The position numbers were made by a program, and so were the translations under genes. A stretch of DNA of 64,000 nucleotides from Polynucleobacter necessarius (lineage in GTDB: Bacteria; Pseudomonadota; Gammaproteobacteria; Burkholderiales; Burkholderiaceae): contig NZ_LT606946.1 in assembly GCF_900095175.1 (NCBI RefSeq), positions 660,058 to 724,057 on the forward strand. Reading direction: 5' to 3'. Shown here one piece after another: positions 30,591 to 41,829 of this stretch. The notes under the pieces are model-generated. The model was not told the DNA's origin, ran no database searches, and saw nothing but the letters and a program-made list of their open reading frames with translations. Position 1 is the stretch's first letter, and each line of letters begins with the position of its first letter.

Positions 30591-31244
30591 GTGACTTTTC
30601 TGGATATTCTTGCCCAGTTAGCCCAGGGCATTTCTTATACGGTTCTGGTAACGCTCGTTTGCTCTGCAACGGGTTTAGTGGTGGGTTTATTTCTTGCAAG
30701 CCTGCGTCGTATGGATATTCCTTGGCTCATTCCGCTGATCGACAGCTATACCTATGTATTTAGGGGTGTGCCAGTTTTAGTTTTACTGTTTATGGTGTAC
30801 TTTGGCTTGCCGGGTATTGGTTTTAAAGTCCCACCCTTGATGGCGATGGCTCTCAGTCTAGGTTTGGTTGCTTCAGCGTATTTGGCTGAGGTATTTCGGG
30901 GAGCATTCAATTCCATAGATCCCGCTGAAGTGACTGCTGCTCAAGCCATGGGTATGAGCCGCATTCAGGTCCTCAGATTTATCGAGTTACCGCAGATGTT
31001 GCGATTCTCGATTCCAGGCATGGTCAATGAGTTCACCTCAGTTTTAAAGTACTCACCATTTGCTTACACCGTTGGGATCCCAGAGATTACCAAGCAAGCT
31101 ATGACTTTGACCTCGACAACGCTGCGGGGTATTGAAGTCTATCTGGCAGTGGGCATTCTCTATTTTGTGATTTATAGAATTTGCTTGCTTGGCGTTCAGT
31201 TACTAGCTAAGCGTTATCAAATTCCGGGGATGAGTCCAGCATGA
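30591..31244 (+). CDS. Polar amino acid ABC transporter permease (first)
   Basis: The 217-residue membrane protein belongs to the HisM/HisQ-type permeases. It has about five helices and the EAA coupling loop (EVTAAQAMGMSRIQVLRFIELPQMLRFS), which docks on the ATPase. It starts with GTG 30591, supported by AAAGCCCG upstream and by the family-like N-terminus (MTFLDILAQLAQGISYTVLVTL). A second, related permease gene lies after the ATPase, so the channel is probably a heterodimer. Confidence 0.92.
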   Translation: MTFLDILAQLAQGISYTVLVTLVCSATGLVVGLFLASLRRMDIPWLIPLIDSYTYVFRGVPVLVLLFMVYFGLPGIGFKVPPLMAMALSLGLVASAYLAEVFRGAFNSIDPAEVTAAQAMGMSRIQVLRFIELPQMLRFSIPGMVNEFTSVLKYSPFAYTVGIPEITKQAMTLTSTTLRGIEVYLAVGILYFVIYRICLLGVQLLAKRYQIPGMSPA

Positions 31245-31266
31245 CATTATCAAAAGAGGTAATACT

Positions 31267-31998
31267 GTGGCACTAATTCAAGTAAGAGATTTGGTTAAGG
31301 AGTTTGGCGGACAAACAGTTCTGTCCAATGTCAATCTCGATCTCAATGAGGGCGATGTGCGCGTCTTGATGGGCGCATCAGGCTCTGGTAAGTCTACTTT
31401 ATTGCGCTGCCTCAATCGCTTGGTTGAACCTACTTCCGGATCTATCGCTTTTAGGGGTAGGGAAGTATTGGGCCCTGATGTTGATGTGCGAGAGTTGCGC
31501 AAGCAGATTGGTTTTGTATTTCAGCAATTCGCTTTATATAGTCATTTAACTGTTTTGGATAATGTTTCATTGGGCCTGCGCAAGTTGCATGGGATGGGTA
31601 AAGCAGAGGCGAAAGAAAAGGCTTTATTTGAGTTGTCTCATTTTGAAATGACGCCGCATCAAGATAAATACCCCTCACAGCTTTCAGGAGGGCAGAAGCA
31701 ACGCGTAGCCATTGCAAGGGCGCTTGCTATGGATCCGGCAGTCTTAGTTCTTGATGAGCCCACTTCAGCATTAGACCCTGTCATGTCTAGAGATGTTGCC
31801 GATCTGATTAATCGCTTACATGGCGAGGGTATCACCATGATCTGCGTTACTCATGACCTCAACTTGGCCCGCAATATAGCGGATACAGTGATGTTCTTAG
31901 ATCGCGGTGTGATTCGTGCTGATGATCGGATTGATGCTTTGAGTAAGCACTCTGATCCAGAAATCAATGCCTTCTTTGGTGCAGAGGAAAAGCGTTAA
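31267..31998 (+). CDS. Amino acid ABC transporter ATP-binding protein
   Basis: This is the GlnQ/HisP-type ATPase (243 aa) that energises uptake. Walker A is GASGSGKST (36-44), followed by the Q-loop FVFQQFALYSHLTVLDN, signature LSGGQKQR and Walker [13 protein letters not shown], then the switch His in CVTHDL. It starts with GTG 31267 behind AAAAGAGGTAA. It overlaps the next permease gene by one base (TAATG). Confidence 0.94.
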   Translation: MALIQVRDLVKEFGGQTVLSNVNLDLNEGDVRVLMGASGSGKSTLLRCLNRLVEPTSGSIAFRGREVLGPDVDVRELRKQIGFVFQQFALYSHLTVLDNVSLGLRKLHGMGKAEAKEKALFELSHFEMTPHQDKYPSQLSGGQKQRVAIARALAMDPAVLVLDEPTSALDPVMSRDVADLINRLHGEGITMICVTHDLNLARNIADTVMFLDRGVIRADDRIDALSKHSDPEINAFFGAEEKR

Positions 31999-32663
31999 TG
32001 GGAGGGTGGTCATCATTCATCCGTGATCTCACGGAGCAGATGCCCTTAATTCTGACTGGGCTTGTGAATACTTTGCAATTAGCAGGCTTGATTAGCATCT
32101 CAGGATTGCTATTAGGCATCGTGGTGTTTTATCTCACCCTCAGCAAGAATCAGTATGTGCGCAGTGCTATCAATTCTTATATCTCTTTCTTTATTGGGAT
32201 GCCCTTAATCGTTCTGCTGTTCTTAATGTATTACGGCTTACCGCAATGGGGTGTTCGACTCTCTCCATTTACAGTGGCTTTTATTGGTTTTACTTTCAAT
32301 GTGACTGCCTACAACGCAGCGTATTTAAAGACTGCCTTTAATGGTTTGGATAAGACCCAACTTGAGGCAGCGAGTGCACAGGGATTTAGTCCTTTGCAGA
32401 TTTTTAAGTTCATTACTTTGCCGCAGGTCATTCGTCTTTCCATTCCTGCGCTCACCAATCAAGTCATTGCGAATCTAAAAGACAGTTCGGTTGCATTTTT
32501 GATTCAGTACACCGAGTTTTTTGCTCGCATACAAGAATTAGCTGCAACTAACTTCCAATTCTTTAAAGCCTACTTCTTAGCTGCCTTGGTGTATCTAGCT
32601 TTGGTCTCGGTAATTGTCTTATTCGCTCGCGCGATTGAGCGGCGCTACTTTATTTCTACTTAA
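31998..32663 (+). CDS. Polar amino acid ABC transporter permease (second)
   Basis: This second HisM/HisQ-type permease (221 aa) has the EAA loop QLEAASAQGFSPLQIFKFITLPQVIR and about five helices. It begins inside the stop codon of the ATPase gene and ends the four-gene transporter operon, followed by a strong bidirectional terminator. It differs clearly from the first permease, which supports a heterodimeric channel rather than a recent duplication. Confidence 0.92.
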   Translation: MGGWSSFIRDLTEQMPLILTGLVNTLQLAGLISISGLLLGIVVFYLTLSKNQYVRSAINSYISFFIGMPLIVLLFLMYYGLPQWGVRLSPFTVAFIGFTFNVTAYNAAYLKTAFNGLDKTQLEAASAQGFSPLQIFKFITLPQVIRLSIPALTNQVIANLKDSSVAFLIQYTEFFARIQELAATNFQFFKAYFLAALVYLALVSVIVLFARAIERRYFIST

Positions 32664-32683
32664 TCTTTAATGGGATCATGATA

Positions 32684-32713
32684 AAAAATAGCGACCCGAA
32701 GGCCGCTATTTTT
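32684..32713. terminator. Bidirectional terminator between the ABC operon and mmsA
   Basis: AAAAATAGCG (32684-32693) pairs perfectly with CGCTATTTTT (32704-32713), with an inner CC/GG and a CGAA tetraloop. A- and T-runs on both sides serve convergent transcription from left and right. Confidence 0.9.
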
Positions 32714-32740
32714 ATTGATAGATACCTACCGTAGTATCAA

Positions 32741-34186
32741 TTATTTCGAAGTTGGCATTACAAACTCTGCGCCTTTAGCAATGCTCTCAGGCCAGCGCTG
32801 CATCACGCTCTTCTGCTTGGTATAGAAGCGAACACCTTCTTTGCCGTAAGCATGCATATCGCCAAAGAGGGACTTCTTCCAGCCGCCAAAACCATGCCAA
32901 GCCATTGGAACCGGAATAGGTACGTTGATACCAACCATGCCCACTTGTACACGGCGCGCAAATTCACGGGCAATATTGCCGTCGCTTGTGAAGCAAGCAA
33001 CCCCATTGCCGTACTCGCAAGCGTTCACTAAATTTAATGCTTCAGTGAAGTTCGCTACTCGTACGCAAGATAAGACTGGGCCAAAGATTTCTTCCAGGTA
33101 GATCTTCATCTCTGGGGTGACGTTGTCAAAAAGGGTGCCGCCAATAAAGAAGCCATTCTCATGACCTGGTACTTTCAAGCCGCGACCATCTACGAGTAAC
33201 TTGGCGCCTGAAGCTACACCGCTTTCAATGTAGCTAGTAATTCGCTCTAAGGCGGCCTTAGTAACGATAGGGCCCATTTCAGCATCGAGCTCCATGCCGT
33301 TCTTTACTTTAAGGGTTTTGGTGCGCTCAATCAGTTTTGGCATGATTTTCTCTGCAACATCGCCAACTAAAACGGCTACTGAAATTGCCATGCAGCGCTC
33401 ACCAGCAGAACCATAGGCCGCCCCAATCAAAGCATCAATTGTTTTATCGATATCCGCATCAGGCATGACAACCATGTGGTTCTTGGCGCCACCTAATGCT
33501 TGTGAGCGTTTGCCAAAGTGTGCGCAACGCTCATAGATGTAATTTGCAATCGGAGTTGAGCCGACAAAGCTGACCGCTTTGACATCGGGATTCTCAATTA
33601 AAGCATCAACAGCCTCTTTGTCACCCTGAACAACGTTAAATACACCGTCAGGTAAACCCGCCTCTTTTAAGAGCTTGGCCATCAACAGCGAAGCTGAAGG
33701 ATCAGTTGGGCTTGGTTTCAGAATGAAGGTGTTACCGCAAGCAATGGCCACCGGGAACATCCACATTGGCACCATCACGGGGAAGTTAAATGGGGTGATA
33801 CCAGCAACCACCCCCAAAGGTTGACGCATGACCCAGTTATCAATACCGCGCGTGACTTCGCCCTGGGCATCAGTAAATACCTTGCCGTGTTCTGCAGTAA
33901 TGATGGCAGCTAATTCATCACGATGGGCATTGAGTAGCTCAAGGTACTTGAACATGATGCGTGCGCGGCGCAATGGGGAGGTTTGGCTCCAACTTTCAAA
34001 GGCCTTTTGGGCAACTGCCACGGCAGCATCAACATCCTTACGGCTGGCTAAAGAAACGCGTCTTACAACGGCTCCTGTAGAAGGGTTAAAGACATCGGCA
34101 AAACGACCGTCTTTTGGGTTGACGACTTTACTGTCAACAAAATGGCCAATATCTTCTTTTGATTCAAAGGCTTGTGGTGCACTCAT
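32741..34186 (-). CDS. mmsA: Methylmalonate-semialdehyde dehydrogenase (acylating), with an internal deletion
   Basis: This aldehyde dehydrogenase family protein (481 aa) oxidises methylmalonate or malonate semialdehyde to propionyl-CoA or acetyl-CoA in valine and beta-alanine breakdown. Landmarks are [30 protein letters not shown] sequence, the catalytic Cys in GSAGERCMA and [12 protein letters not shown]. Relatives are about 500 residues and have a block of about 25 residues (VEFACG...LLKG...TGID type) after GEVTRGID. Here [14 protein letters not shown] joins directly near 33841, as if two GID copies recombined. The missing block lies in the subunit and cofactor domain, so activity is doubtful although the frame is open. 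Confidence 0.85.
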   Translation of the reverse strand: MSAPQAFESKEDIGHFVDSKVVNPKDGRFADVFNPSTGAVVRRVSLASRKDVDAAVAVAQKAFESWSQTSPLRRARIMFKYLELLNAHRDELAAIITAEHGKVFTDAQGEVTRGIDNWVMRQPLGVVAGITPFNFPVMVPMWMFPVAIACGNTFILKPSPTDPSASLLMAKLLKEAGLPDGVFNVVQGDKEAVDALIENPDVKAVSFVGSTPIANYIYERCAHFGKRSQALGGAKNHMVVMPDADIDKTIDALIGAAYGSAGERCMAISVAVLVGDVAEKIMPKLIERTKTLKVKNGMELDAEMGPIVTKAALERITSYIESGVASGAKLLVDGRGLKVPGHENGFFIGGTLFDNVTPEMKIYLEEIFGPVLSCVRVANFTEALNLVNACEYGNGVACFTSDGNIAREFARRVQVGMVGINVPIPVPMAWHGFGGWKKSLFGDMHAYGKEGVRFYTKQKSVMQRWPESIAKGAEFVMPTSK

Positions 34187-34332
34187 AGATTTTGCCTAAT
34201 ATTTTTCTAGTTTTAGAGTCAATAGACTTAGATGGCTTGGTATCCGCAGAAGTCTATGGTCTCGTTTATCCTACTCATTCTATTTTATCGCTTTCATTAC
34301 CTTTTCGCTTTTCAAGATCCAAGGGCATTTAA

Positions 34333-35453
<1,121 letters not shown>

Positions 35454-35505
35454 TAGACCCCATCCCGTACTCAATCCCTAATATTAAATAATCACTGAGT
35501 TAGTT

Positions 35506-36164
35506 ATGAAGCAACACTCCGTAAGAGAATCTTGGCTGGAAGATGCCGTAAGACATTTAGAGCCTGTATTTTCAAAGGCAGGCTATGCAATTCCACCTGT
35601 AAGGGTATCGTGCGGATTTCCAGCCTCCAGCAGCCCGAGGACCACGCGAGGCCAGTGCTGGCCTCGCGAGCGTTCTGGTGGTGGGGTGAATGAGATTTTC
35701 ATTTCTCCAAAGTTGGATGATCCAGTGCAATTGTTAGATACCTTAGTACATGAGTTATGTCATGCGGTAGATGATTGCTTTAGTGGTCATGGCGAGGACT
35801 TTAAAGGCATCGCCATGACCGTCGGTCTAGAAGGCCCTGCCAGAAGGCGCATGCTACTGAAGAGTTGATGGTGCGTCTGATGATGATTAGCCAAGAGCTT
35901 GGCCCATATCCTCATCAAGCGATTGTTTTTCCGCCACCAAGACCGAGCAATGCAAGTCGCAATAAAGCCAAATGTGCTCAGTGTGGATATGAGGTGACCT
36001 TATTAAAGAAGTGGGCTACCTATGGAGCCCCAATTTGCCCAAAAGATAATATTCGGATGCAGGAGACTGTTGCCGAGACAATTGAAAATACAACTGAGCA
36101 CGATACAGAATCGGTAACTGGTTCTAAACCCAAGGCCGATGAGATTCGTCGGGCGATTAGCTAA
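35506..36164 (+). pseudogene. SprT-like zinc metallopeptidase-domain protein, frameshifted
   Basis: The first frame (35506-35868) encodes a SprT-like domain with the zinc motif HELCH (residues about 83-87, in LVHELCHAVDDCFSGHGEDF). It stops soon after VGLEGPAR. The second frame resumes with HATEELMVRLMMISQELGPYPH and carries the C-terminal zinc-ribbon-like part (CAQCGYEV, then CPKD). The junction lies at about 35843-35850 and needs a one-base change to join. The intact protein would be about 215 residues. The zinc site survives in the first fragment, but the C-terminal half is lost. A perfect inverted repeat is present at 35645-35668 in the first half. Confidence 0.85.
35645..35668. repeat. 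Perfect 11-bp inverted repeat inside the SprT-like gene
   Basis: CGCGAGGCCAG (35645-35655) is followed after TG by CTGGCCTCGCG (35658-35668). It is GC-rich compared with its surroundings. It overlaps codons for the conserved GQCWPRER segment, so part of the symmetry may reflect coding constraint. Confidence 0.8.
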
Positions 36165-36198
36165 ACCCATGCATGCAAATGATCGGATGACCCATTAA

Positions 36199-37284
36199 AT
36201 GAAGAAAAATACAGTAGTTCAGAATCCAAAAATCGCCGTTATTGCTGGCGATGGAATCGGTAAAGAGGTGATGCCAGAAGGCGTTCGCGCACTAGAAGCT
36301 GCTAGCAACAAGTTTGGCATTGGTATGCAGTTCGACCATTTTGATTTTGCAAGCTGTGATTACTATCTTCAGCACGGCAAGATGATGCCGGATGATTGGT
36401 TTGTTACGCTGATGCAGTACGACGCCATCTTCTTTGGCGCCGTTGGTATGCCAAACATCCTTCCAGACCATGTCTCTTTGTGGGGAAGTCTCATTCAGTT
36501 TCGTCGCTGCTTTGACCAGTATGTCAATTTGCGACCAGTGCGACTGCTTCCCGGTGTGCCATGCCCATTAGCAAACCGCAAGCCGGGGGATATTGATTTT
36601 TACGTCGTACGTGAAAATACTGAGGGTGAATACTCCAGTGTTGGCGGAAAAATGTTCCCTGATACTGATCGAGAGTTTGTGATTCAGGAATCTATTTTTA
36701 CAAGGCAGGGGGTTGACCGCATTCTTCAGTATGCTTTTGATTTAGCGCAAAGTCGTCCAAAGAAACATTTAACCTCTGCCACTAAGTCCAACGGAATTGC
36801 TATCACCATGCCCTATTGGGATGAGCGAGTTGAGGCGATGGCTAAGCAATTTGGCGATGTGAGAATGGACAAATACCATATTGATATCTTGGCTGCACAC
36901 TTTGTGATGAACCCAGACAGGTTTGATGTTGTAGTAGCCAGCAATTTATTTGGCGATATCTTGTCGGATTTGGGTCCAGCATGCACCGGAACAATTGCAG
37001 TTGCGCCATCAGGAAGTATTAATCCAGAAGGAAAATTTCCTTCTTTATTTGAACCAGTGCATGGATCAGCGCCTGATATCTTTGGCAAGATGATTGCTAA
37101 TCCAATTGGTCAAATTTGGTCCGGGTCGATGATGTTGGATCACCTGGGCTATCCAGAGGCAGGCAAGGTTATTTTTAATGCAATTGAGCGAGTTCTTGCT
37201 GCAGATAACTCCCCACTGACGCCTGACTTAGGTGGCAAGTCTCGTACGGATGACTTGGGTAAGGCGATTGCAGCAGAAATCTAA
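36199..37284 (+). CDS. Tartrate/D-malate dehydrogenase family (decarboxylating)
   Basis: This beta-decarboxylating dehydrogenase (361 aa) of the isocitrate/isopropylmalate dehydrogenase superfamily has AGDGIGKEVMPEG at the N-terminus, NLRPVRLLPGV, VVRENTEGEYSSVGG and the C-terminal GSAPDIFGK metal and NAD region. The sequence around LRPVRLLPGVP and YSSVGG fits the tartrate/D-malate dehydrogenase group better than LeuB or Icd. It would oxidise D-malate or tartrate to pyruvate or oxaloglycolate with NAD. The frame is intact between a pseudogene and a convergent dnaQ. Confidence 0.88.
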   Translation: MKKNTVVQNPKIAVIAGDGIGKEVMPEGVRALEAASNKFGIGMQFDHFDFASCDYYLQHGKMMPDDWFVTLMQYDAIFFGAVGMPNILPDHVSLWGSLIQFRRCFDQYVNLRPVRLLPGVPCPLANRKPGDIDFYVVRENTEGEYSSVGGKMFPDTDREFVIQESIFTRQGVDRILQYAFDLAQSRPKKHLTSATKSNGIAITMPYWDERVEAMAKQFGDVRMDKYHIDILAAHFVMNPDRFDVVVASNLFGDILSDLGPACTGTIAVAPSGSINPEGKFPSLFEPVHGSAPDIFGKMIANPIGQIWSGSMMLDHLGYPEAGKVIFNAIERVLAADNSPLTPDLGGKSRTDDLGKAIAAEI

Positions 37285-37302
37285 TTGATTTTAGTTAGGC
37301 AA

Positions 37303-38013
37303 CTAGTTGGCTGCAGTAGAAGGACTCCATACGGGGTCCTTTTTACTTGCCTTTGCAATCTCAGTTAGGATCTTTTCGTGCAGCTGACAATCCTCTTCAC
37401 TTGCAGTCATGAGCTTGAGTTTGCTTGGTAAGGCTTTGATTTGGCTAGATGCATCGGTGCCAACGGTGTAATCAATCAAATCAATGGATAGATCTTCCTG
37501 ACCACGTGTCATGGCTACATAGACCTCCGCCAATAACTGAGCATCAAGTAAAGCGCCGTGCAAGGTGCGATGTTGATTGCTAATGGCAAAGCGTTCACAG
37601 AGGGCGTCTAGCGAATTACGCTTACCTGGAAACATTTGACGGGCGTCGAGTAGGGTGTCGGTAATTTTGGAAGCAAGACCTCTAAACGGTTGGCGCTTGA
37701 GTAAAGCAAATTCGTTATCCAAGAATCCCAAGTCAAATGCTGCGTTATGAATGACAACCTCAGCACCATCAACAAATTCAATCAACTCTTCAACAATATT
37801 TGCAAATACCGGTTTATCGGATAAGAATTCACGGGATAGTCCGTGAACTGCAAAAGCGCCTGCATCAATATCGCGCTCAGGATTGATGTAGTAATGAAAA
37901 GTACGATCAGTTAGTCGACGACCCACCATCTCAACGCAACCGATTTCAATAATACGATCGCCAGTTGCAGGATTAAGGCCAGTAGTTTCGGTATCGAGAA
38001 TAACTTGACGCAT
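37303..38013 (-). CDS. dnaQ: DNA polymerase III epsilon subunit (3'-5' proofreading exonuclease)
   Basis: The 236-residue protein has the DnaQ exonuclease motifs: ExoI LDTETTGL with Asp7 and Glu9, ExoII VIHNAAFDLGFLDNE, and ExoIIIe HGALLDAQLLAEVY. The C-terminal tail (about residues 185-236) would tether it to the alpha subunit. It proofreads replication and binds alpha in the polymerase core. Its ATG overlaps the stop of the broken RND permease gene. In E. coli dnaQ is a neighbour of rnhA, gloB and mltD; here the same genes are close but separated by the pump genes. Confidence 0.95.
   Translation of the reverse strand: MRQVILDTETTGLNPATGDRIIEIGCVEMVGRRLTDRTFHYYINPERDIDAGAFAVHGLSREFLSDKPVFANIVEELIEFVDGAEVVIHNAAFDLGFLDNEFALLKRQPFRGLASKITDTLLDARQMFPGKRNSLDALCERFAISNQHRTLHGALLDAQLLAEVYVAMTRGQEDLSIDLIDYTVGTDASSQIKALPSKLKLMTASEEDCQLHEKILTEIAKASKKDPVWSPSTAAN
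37321..37345 (+). terminator. Terminator of the dehydrogenase gene, inside the 3' end of dnaQ
   Basis: AGGACTCC (37321-37328) pairs with GGGGTCCT (37333-37340) across ATAC with one G-T pair, followed by TTTTT. It lies within the last codons of the convergent dnaQ gene, whose stop is only 18 bases beyond the dehydrogenase stop. Confidence 0.7.
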
Positions 38014-41000
38014 TAGATGCCTTCCAGTACAGATTCAGGGATGTTCATGGGTCCATTACCCGCATATTTATCCAAATAGAGGTAGATCACAGGGGTAATG
38101 ATTAAGGTAACAAATTGAGAGAAGATCAAACCACCGGCTACGCTAATACCTAAAGGTTGACGCAGTTCAGCACCCGCACTTAAACCTAGCGCAATCGGCA
38201 GCGCTCCCATGAGAGCAGCAATGGTCGTCATCATGATGGGTCTAAAACGCAGGATGCAGGCTTCGCGAATTGCTTTTTCAGGTGAAAGCCCTTTGTTGCG
38301 TTGTGCATCTAATGCAAAGTCAATCATTAGAATCGCATTCTTTTTCACGATACCAATCAGCAGCAGGATGCCAATCGATGCCACGATGGTTAGCTCAAAT
38401 CCAAAAATGCGCAAGGCTAGAATGGCGCCAATCGCAGCAGAGGGTAGGCCAGCCAAAATAGTGAGAGGGTGAATATAGCTTTCGTACAAGACACTCAGGA
38501 GAACATAAATAACCCCTAAGGCTCCAAGCAACAGAATAATTTGACCAGATTGATTGCTTTTAAATACTGCTGCATCACCACCATAGCTGGTGATGATTGA
38601 GACTGGCAACTTGATTTGCTCTGCAAACTTATCAATCGCCTTAGTGGCGTCCCCTAGGAAGACATCCGGCGCCAAATTGAAGGAAATCGTCACAGCCGGA
38701 ATTTGACCTTGATGGTTTACAGAAGTGGGCCCTACTGTGCGTGCAAACGTTGCTAAGTTCGAGAGAGGAATGAGCGTATTAGTCGATCTGCCTCGGACGT
38801 AGACTTTATTAAGATCGGTTTCAAATTGCCGATCGTTTTCGGCAGCCTCCAGAATGACCCGGTAGGTGTTGACTGGCGTATAAATCGTTGAGACTTGGCG
38901 CTCGCCAAATGAAGAGTAGAGGGCTGTTCGGATACCTGCAACCGAGACGCCTGCGCTAGCTGCTTTTTCACGGTCAATATCAATTTTGACGTTTAATCCT
39001 TTTAATTGGGAATCGCTGGTGACATCTCTAAATATACGGTCAGAGCGCATCTTCTCAAGCATTTTTTCAGCCCACTCATTCACACCTTCAAATCCGACGC
39101 TTTGAAGCGTATATTGATAGCGGCTTTTGCTACTACGACCACCAAGTTGTAAGTTTTGCACCGGACTCATATAAATCTGAATACCAGGGATTTCCTTAAA
39201 TTTAGTCCGCAACCCCTCCATGACCTTGCTCATCTTCTGGCGTTCACTCTTGGGCTTCAGAATCACAAAGAATCTACCAGTATTACGTCCTGAGCTCATA
39301 CCCCCGCCCAAAATCGAGATGGATGTTTCTACATTGGGATCTTCATCTACGATCACTGCAGCACGATCTTGCAATTCAAGCATCGTTTTAAACGAGGTAT
39401 CTTGCGCTGCCTCAACTGTGATGCGGAGTTGCCCAATATCTTCTTCCGGGAAGAATCCTTTGGGGCTAAATACAAAGAGGGCAATCGTGACTATGAAAGT
39501 GGCTAACGTTCCCCACAACACCTTTTTTCTATTAACCAGTGCTAAGTCTAAATAATGGGTGTACGTATTGAGAGACCAGGTAAATATACGATCAAAGCCC
39601 TTTGTGAGTGGATAGCTTTTTGATTCGCTATGCTGTTCTTTGAGAAATCGACTGGATAGCATGGGCACTATAGTGAGCGACACTACGGCAGAGACAAGAA
39701 TTGAGAGGGTGACAACGACTGCAAATTCTCTAAAGAGAAGTCCAATAGGCCCTGCCATAAAAAAGAGCGGAATAAATACAGCAACAAGAGATAGTGAGAT
39801 GGAGACAATCGTAAATCCAACCTCTTTACTTCCCTTCAGTGCAGCCTTTAGTGGGCTCATGCCGCCCTCGATGTAGCGCATGATGTTTTCTAGAACAACA
39901 ATCGCATCATCCACCACTAATCCAACCGCTAAAGTAATGCCTAAGAGCGAAATATTGTCTAGGCTGTACCCCATAAAATAAAAGACAAAAAAAGCGCCAA
40001 TGAGAGAAATCGGCAAGCTAATAGAAGGGATGACAGTAGCTGCAATATTTTTAAGAAATAAGAAGATGACGAGAACAACCAATGCTATTGTTAATAGCAA
40101 TGTGATATTGACATCATGGATCGATTCGATAATCGATGTTGATCGATCATTAATGAGGCTGAGCTGAATAGATTCTGGTAGTTGAGCCTTAAGAGTGGGC
40201 AGTAAACGTTTAATCTCGTTGACGACTTCTACTGTATTTGCATTGGGTTGTCGCATTACCCCATGGCAATTGAGCGCTCGCCTTTAGCGGTCGCAAAGGT
40301 TTTAACATCCTCATAACTCTCTTCAACGATAGCAACATCTTTGAGATATACCGGGAAGCCATTGCGTTGCGCAATAATCAGATTGCCAAATTCTTCAGCT
40401 TTAACAAGTTGAGGGTTTGCATAGATCGTAATCAGTTGTCTTGGGCCATCAAGCGTGCCGATAGGGCTATTGGTGTTGGCTTTGTTAATAGCGGCAGCTA
40501 GCTCATCCATAGTGATATTGCGATTGACTAGAGCGTCCGGTTGAGCGCTGATGCGAATCGCATACCGTTTGGCGCCATACACATTCACCTGTGAAACGCC
40601 GCTGATGGTAGACAGATTAGGGGCCATCAAATTTTCAGCGTAATCATTAATTTCAGGTAGGCTGATCGATGGTGAGCTCATCCTAATAATGATGACGGGA
40701 GTATCCGCTGAATTGATTTTGCGATATGACGGTGGAATCGTCATCTCAATTGGTAGGCGTTTTTGGGCTCGCAATAAAGCTGCTTGAACATCGACAGCCG
40801 CCTTATATATCGCGATCATTATTAAACTCAAGGGTAACGCTGGTAGCCCCTAAGGTGCTACTTGAGCTAATGATTTTGATGCCATCAATAGTAGAAAACT
40901 CCTTTTCTAAAGGTAGCGCTACAGCTGAAGCCATATTTTCCGGTGAGGCACCCGGTAGAGTTGCTGTGACCGAGATGATCGGCGTATTAAAGCTGGGCAG

Positions 41001-41108
41001 GGCGGCAACAGGAATCTTGAAATAGGCGACGCTGCCAGCGATCACGGTTGCTAGCGAGAGCAAAACCGTCATTACCAGTCTTCTAATACATAATTCTGAG
41101 AGCGTCAT
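38013..41108 (-). pseudogene. RND efflux pump permease (AcrB/MdtC-like), two frameshifts
   Basis: Three consecutive minus-strand frames together encode about 1,040 residues, the normal length of an RND transporter. The first starts MTLSELCIRRLVMTVLL with PVAALPSFNTPIISV. It breaks near 40811, where NDRDI should continue DKAAVDVQAAL; two bases (GA) seem lost. The second runs to SIAMG and breaks near 40258, where one G of a G-run is lost before VMRQPNANTV. The third carries the large loops and the helices with GLVVDDAIVVLEN, the Asp pair region of proton relay, and ends with the usual LAGGLIFSQ-type segment. The pump would expel drugs or detergents with the adjacent adaptor. It cannot be functional as it stands. 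Confidence 0.93.
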
Positions 41109-41716
41109 TTTACTTGGGCTGCAGCAGCTTGGGCTGACTTTGCATTGGCTAATGCAGTTTCTAGTCCTGCTTTTGAAATAAAGTTTTTAGTAACCAATTC
41201 CTTAGCGCGTAAGTATTGTTTTTGAGCATCATCAGCTAAGGCTTTGAGCTTTTCATAGTTAGCTGTGTCTGTGCGATTGTCGAGAGTAAATAAGAGCTCA
41301 TCCGCTTTGACATCTTGACCATCTTTAATGTGAATCTTCTCCACTTTATTGGTGACCATTGGGCGAATATCCACAATGCTGTTGGAAACAATTGTTCCAG
41401 TAGCTTCAATCACAAGTGGAATATCTTTCTTTTCAGTCACGATGCTGGTGATGGTTTGAACTGCACCAGCTTTACTACCAGGTGGGAAAAAGTAGTTGTA
41501 GGCTTTTGATCCAACAAATAGGATGAGCACCGCAATCAAAATACGCCACTTGTACTGCATTACCAAAGCTTTGCTAGTGGAGTAATCTAATTTATGTAAT
41601 GAAGAGAATGCAGGGGAGATCTTTTGCCACACTTTGCACAAGCGTGTCATGACCCAGTTTTTGAGTAATGGCAATTTGGCAACAGTTTTATCTAGCGCAG
41701 ATTCTATTTTGGACAC
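41105..41716 (-). pseudogene. RND efflux adaptor (membrane fusion protein), truncated
   Basis: The 203-residue frame has one membrane anchor (ILIAVLILFVGSKAYNYFF, about residues 60-78) and the first biotinyl-lipoyl half (DIRPMVTNKVEKIHIKDGQDVKADELLFTLDNR), then the first helix of the hairpin. It ends at ALANAKSAQAAAAQVK. A normal adaptor is about 380-400 residues, with the second lipoyl half, beta-barrel and membrane-proximal domains. All are missing, and the stop overlaps the permease start (AAAATGA). A deletion therefore seems to have removed the 3' half of the gene. Together with the broken permease the pump system is dead. Confidence 0.88.
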
Positions 41717-41829
41717 GTTCTCGATTTTTCTTGGATTTATAAGGATTGAGGGCTCATTTTGGAGCTAATTTACATCTTTTCATTCTCTCACAAGACCACT
41801 GAAAACGGGCTCGAGGGCAATGCTTTGGC

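Noticed and set aside
39220-39876. Plus-strand open frames opposite the RND permease
   Set aside because: They are antisense to conserved RND sequence and lack translation signals.
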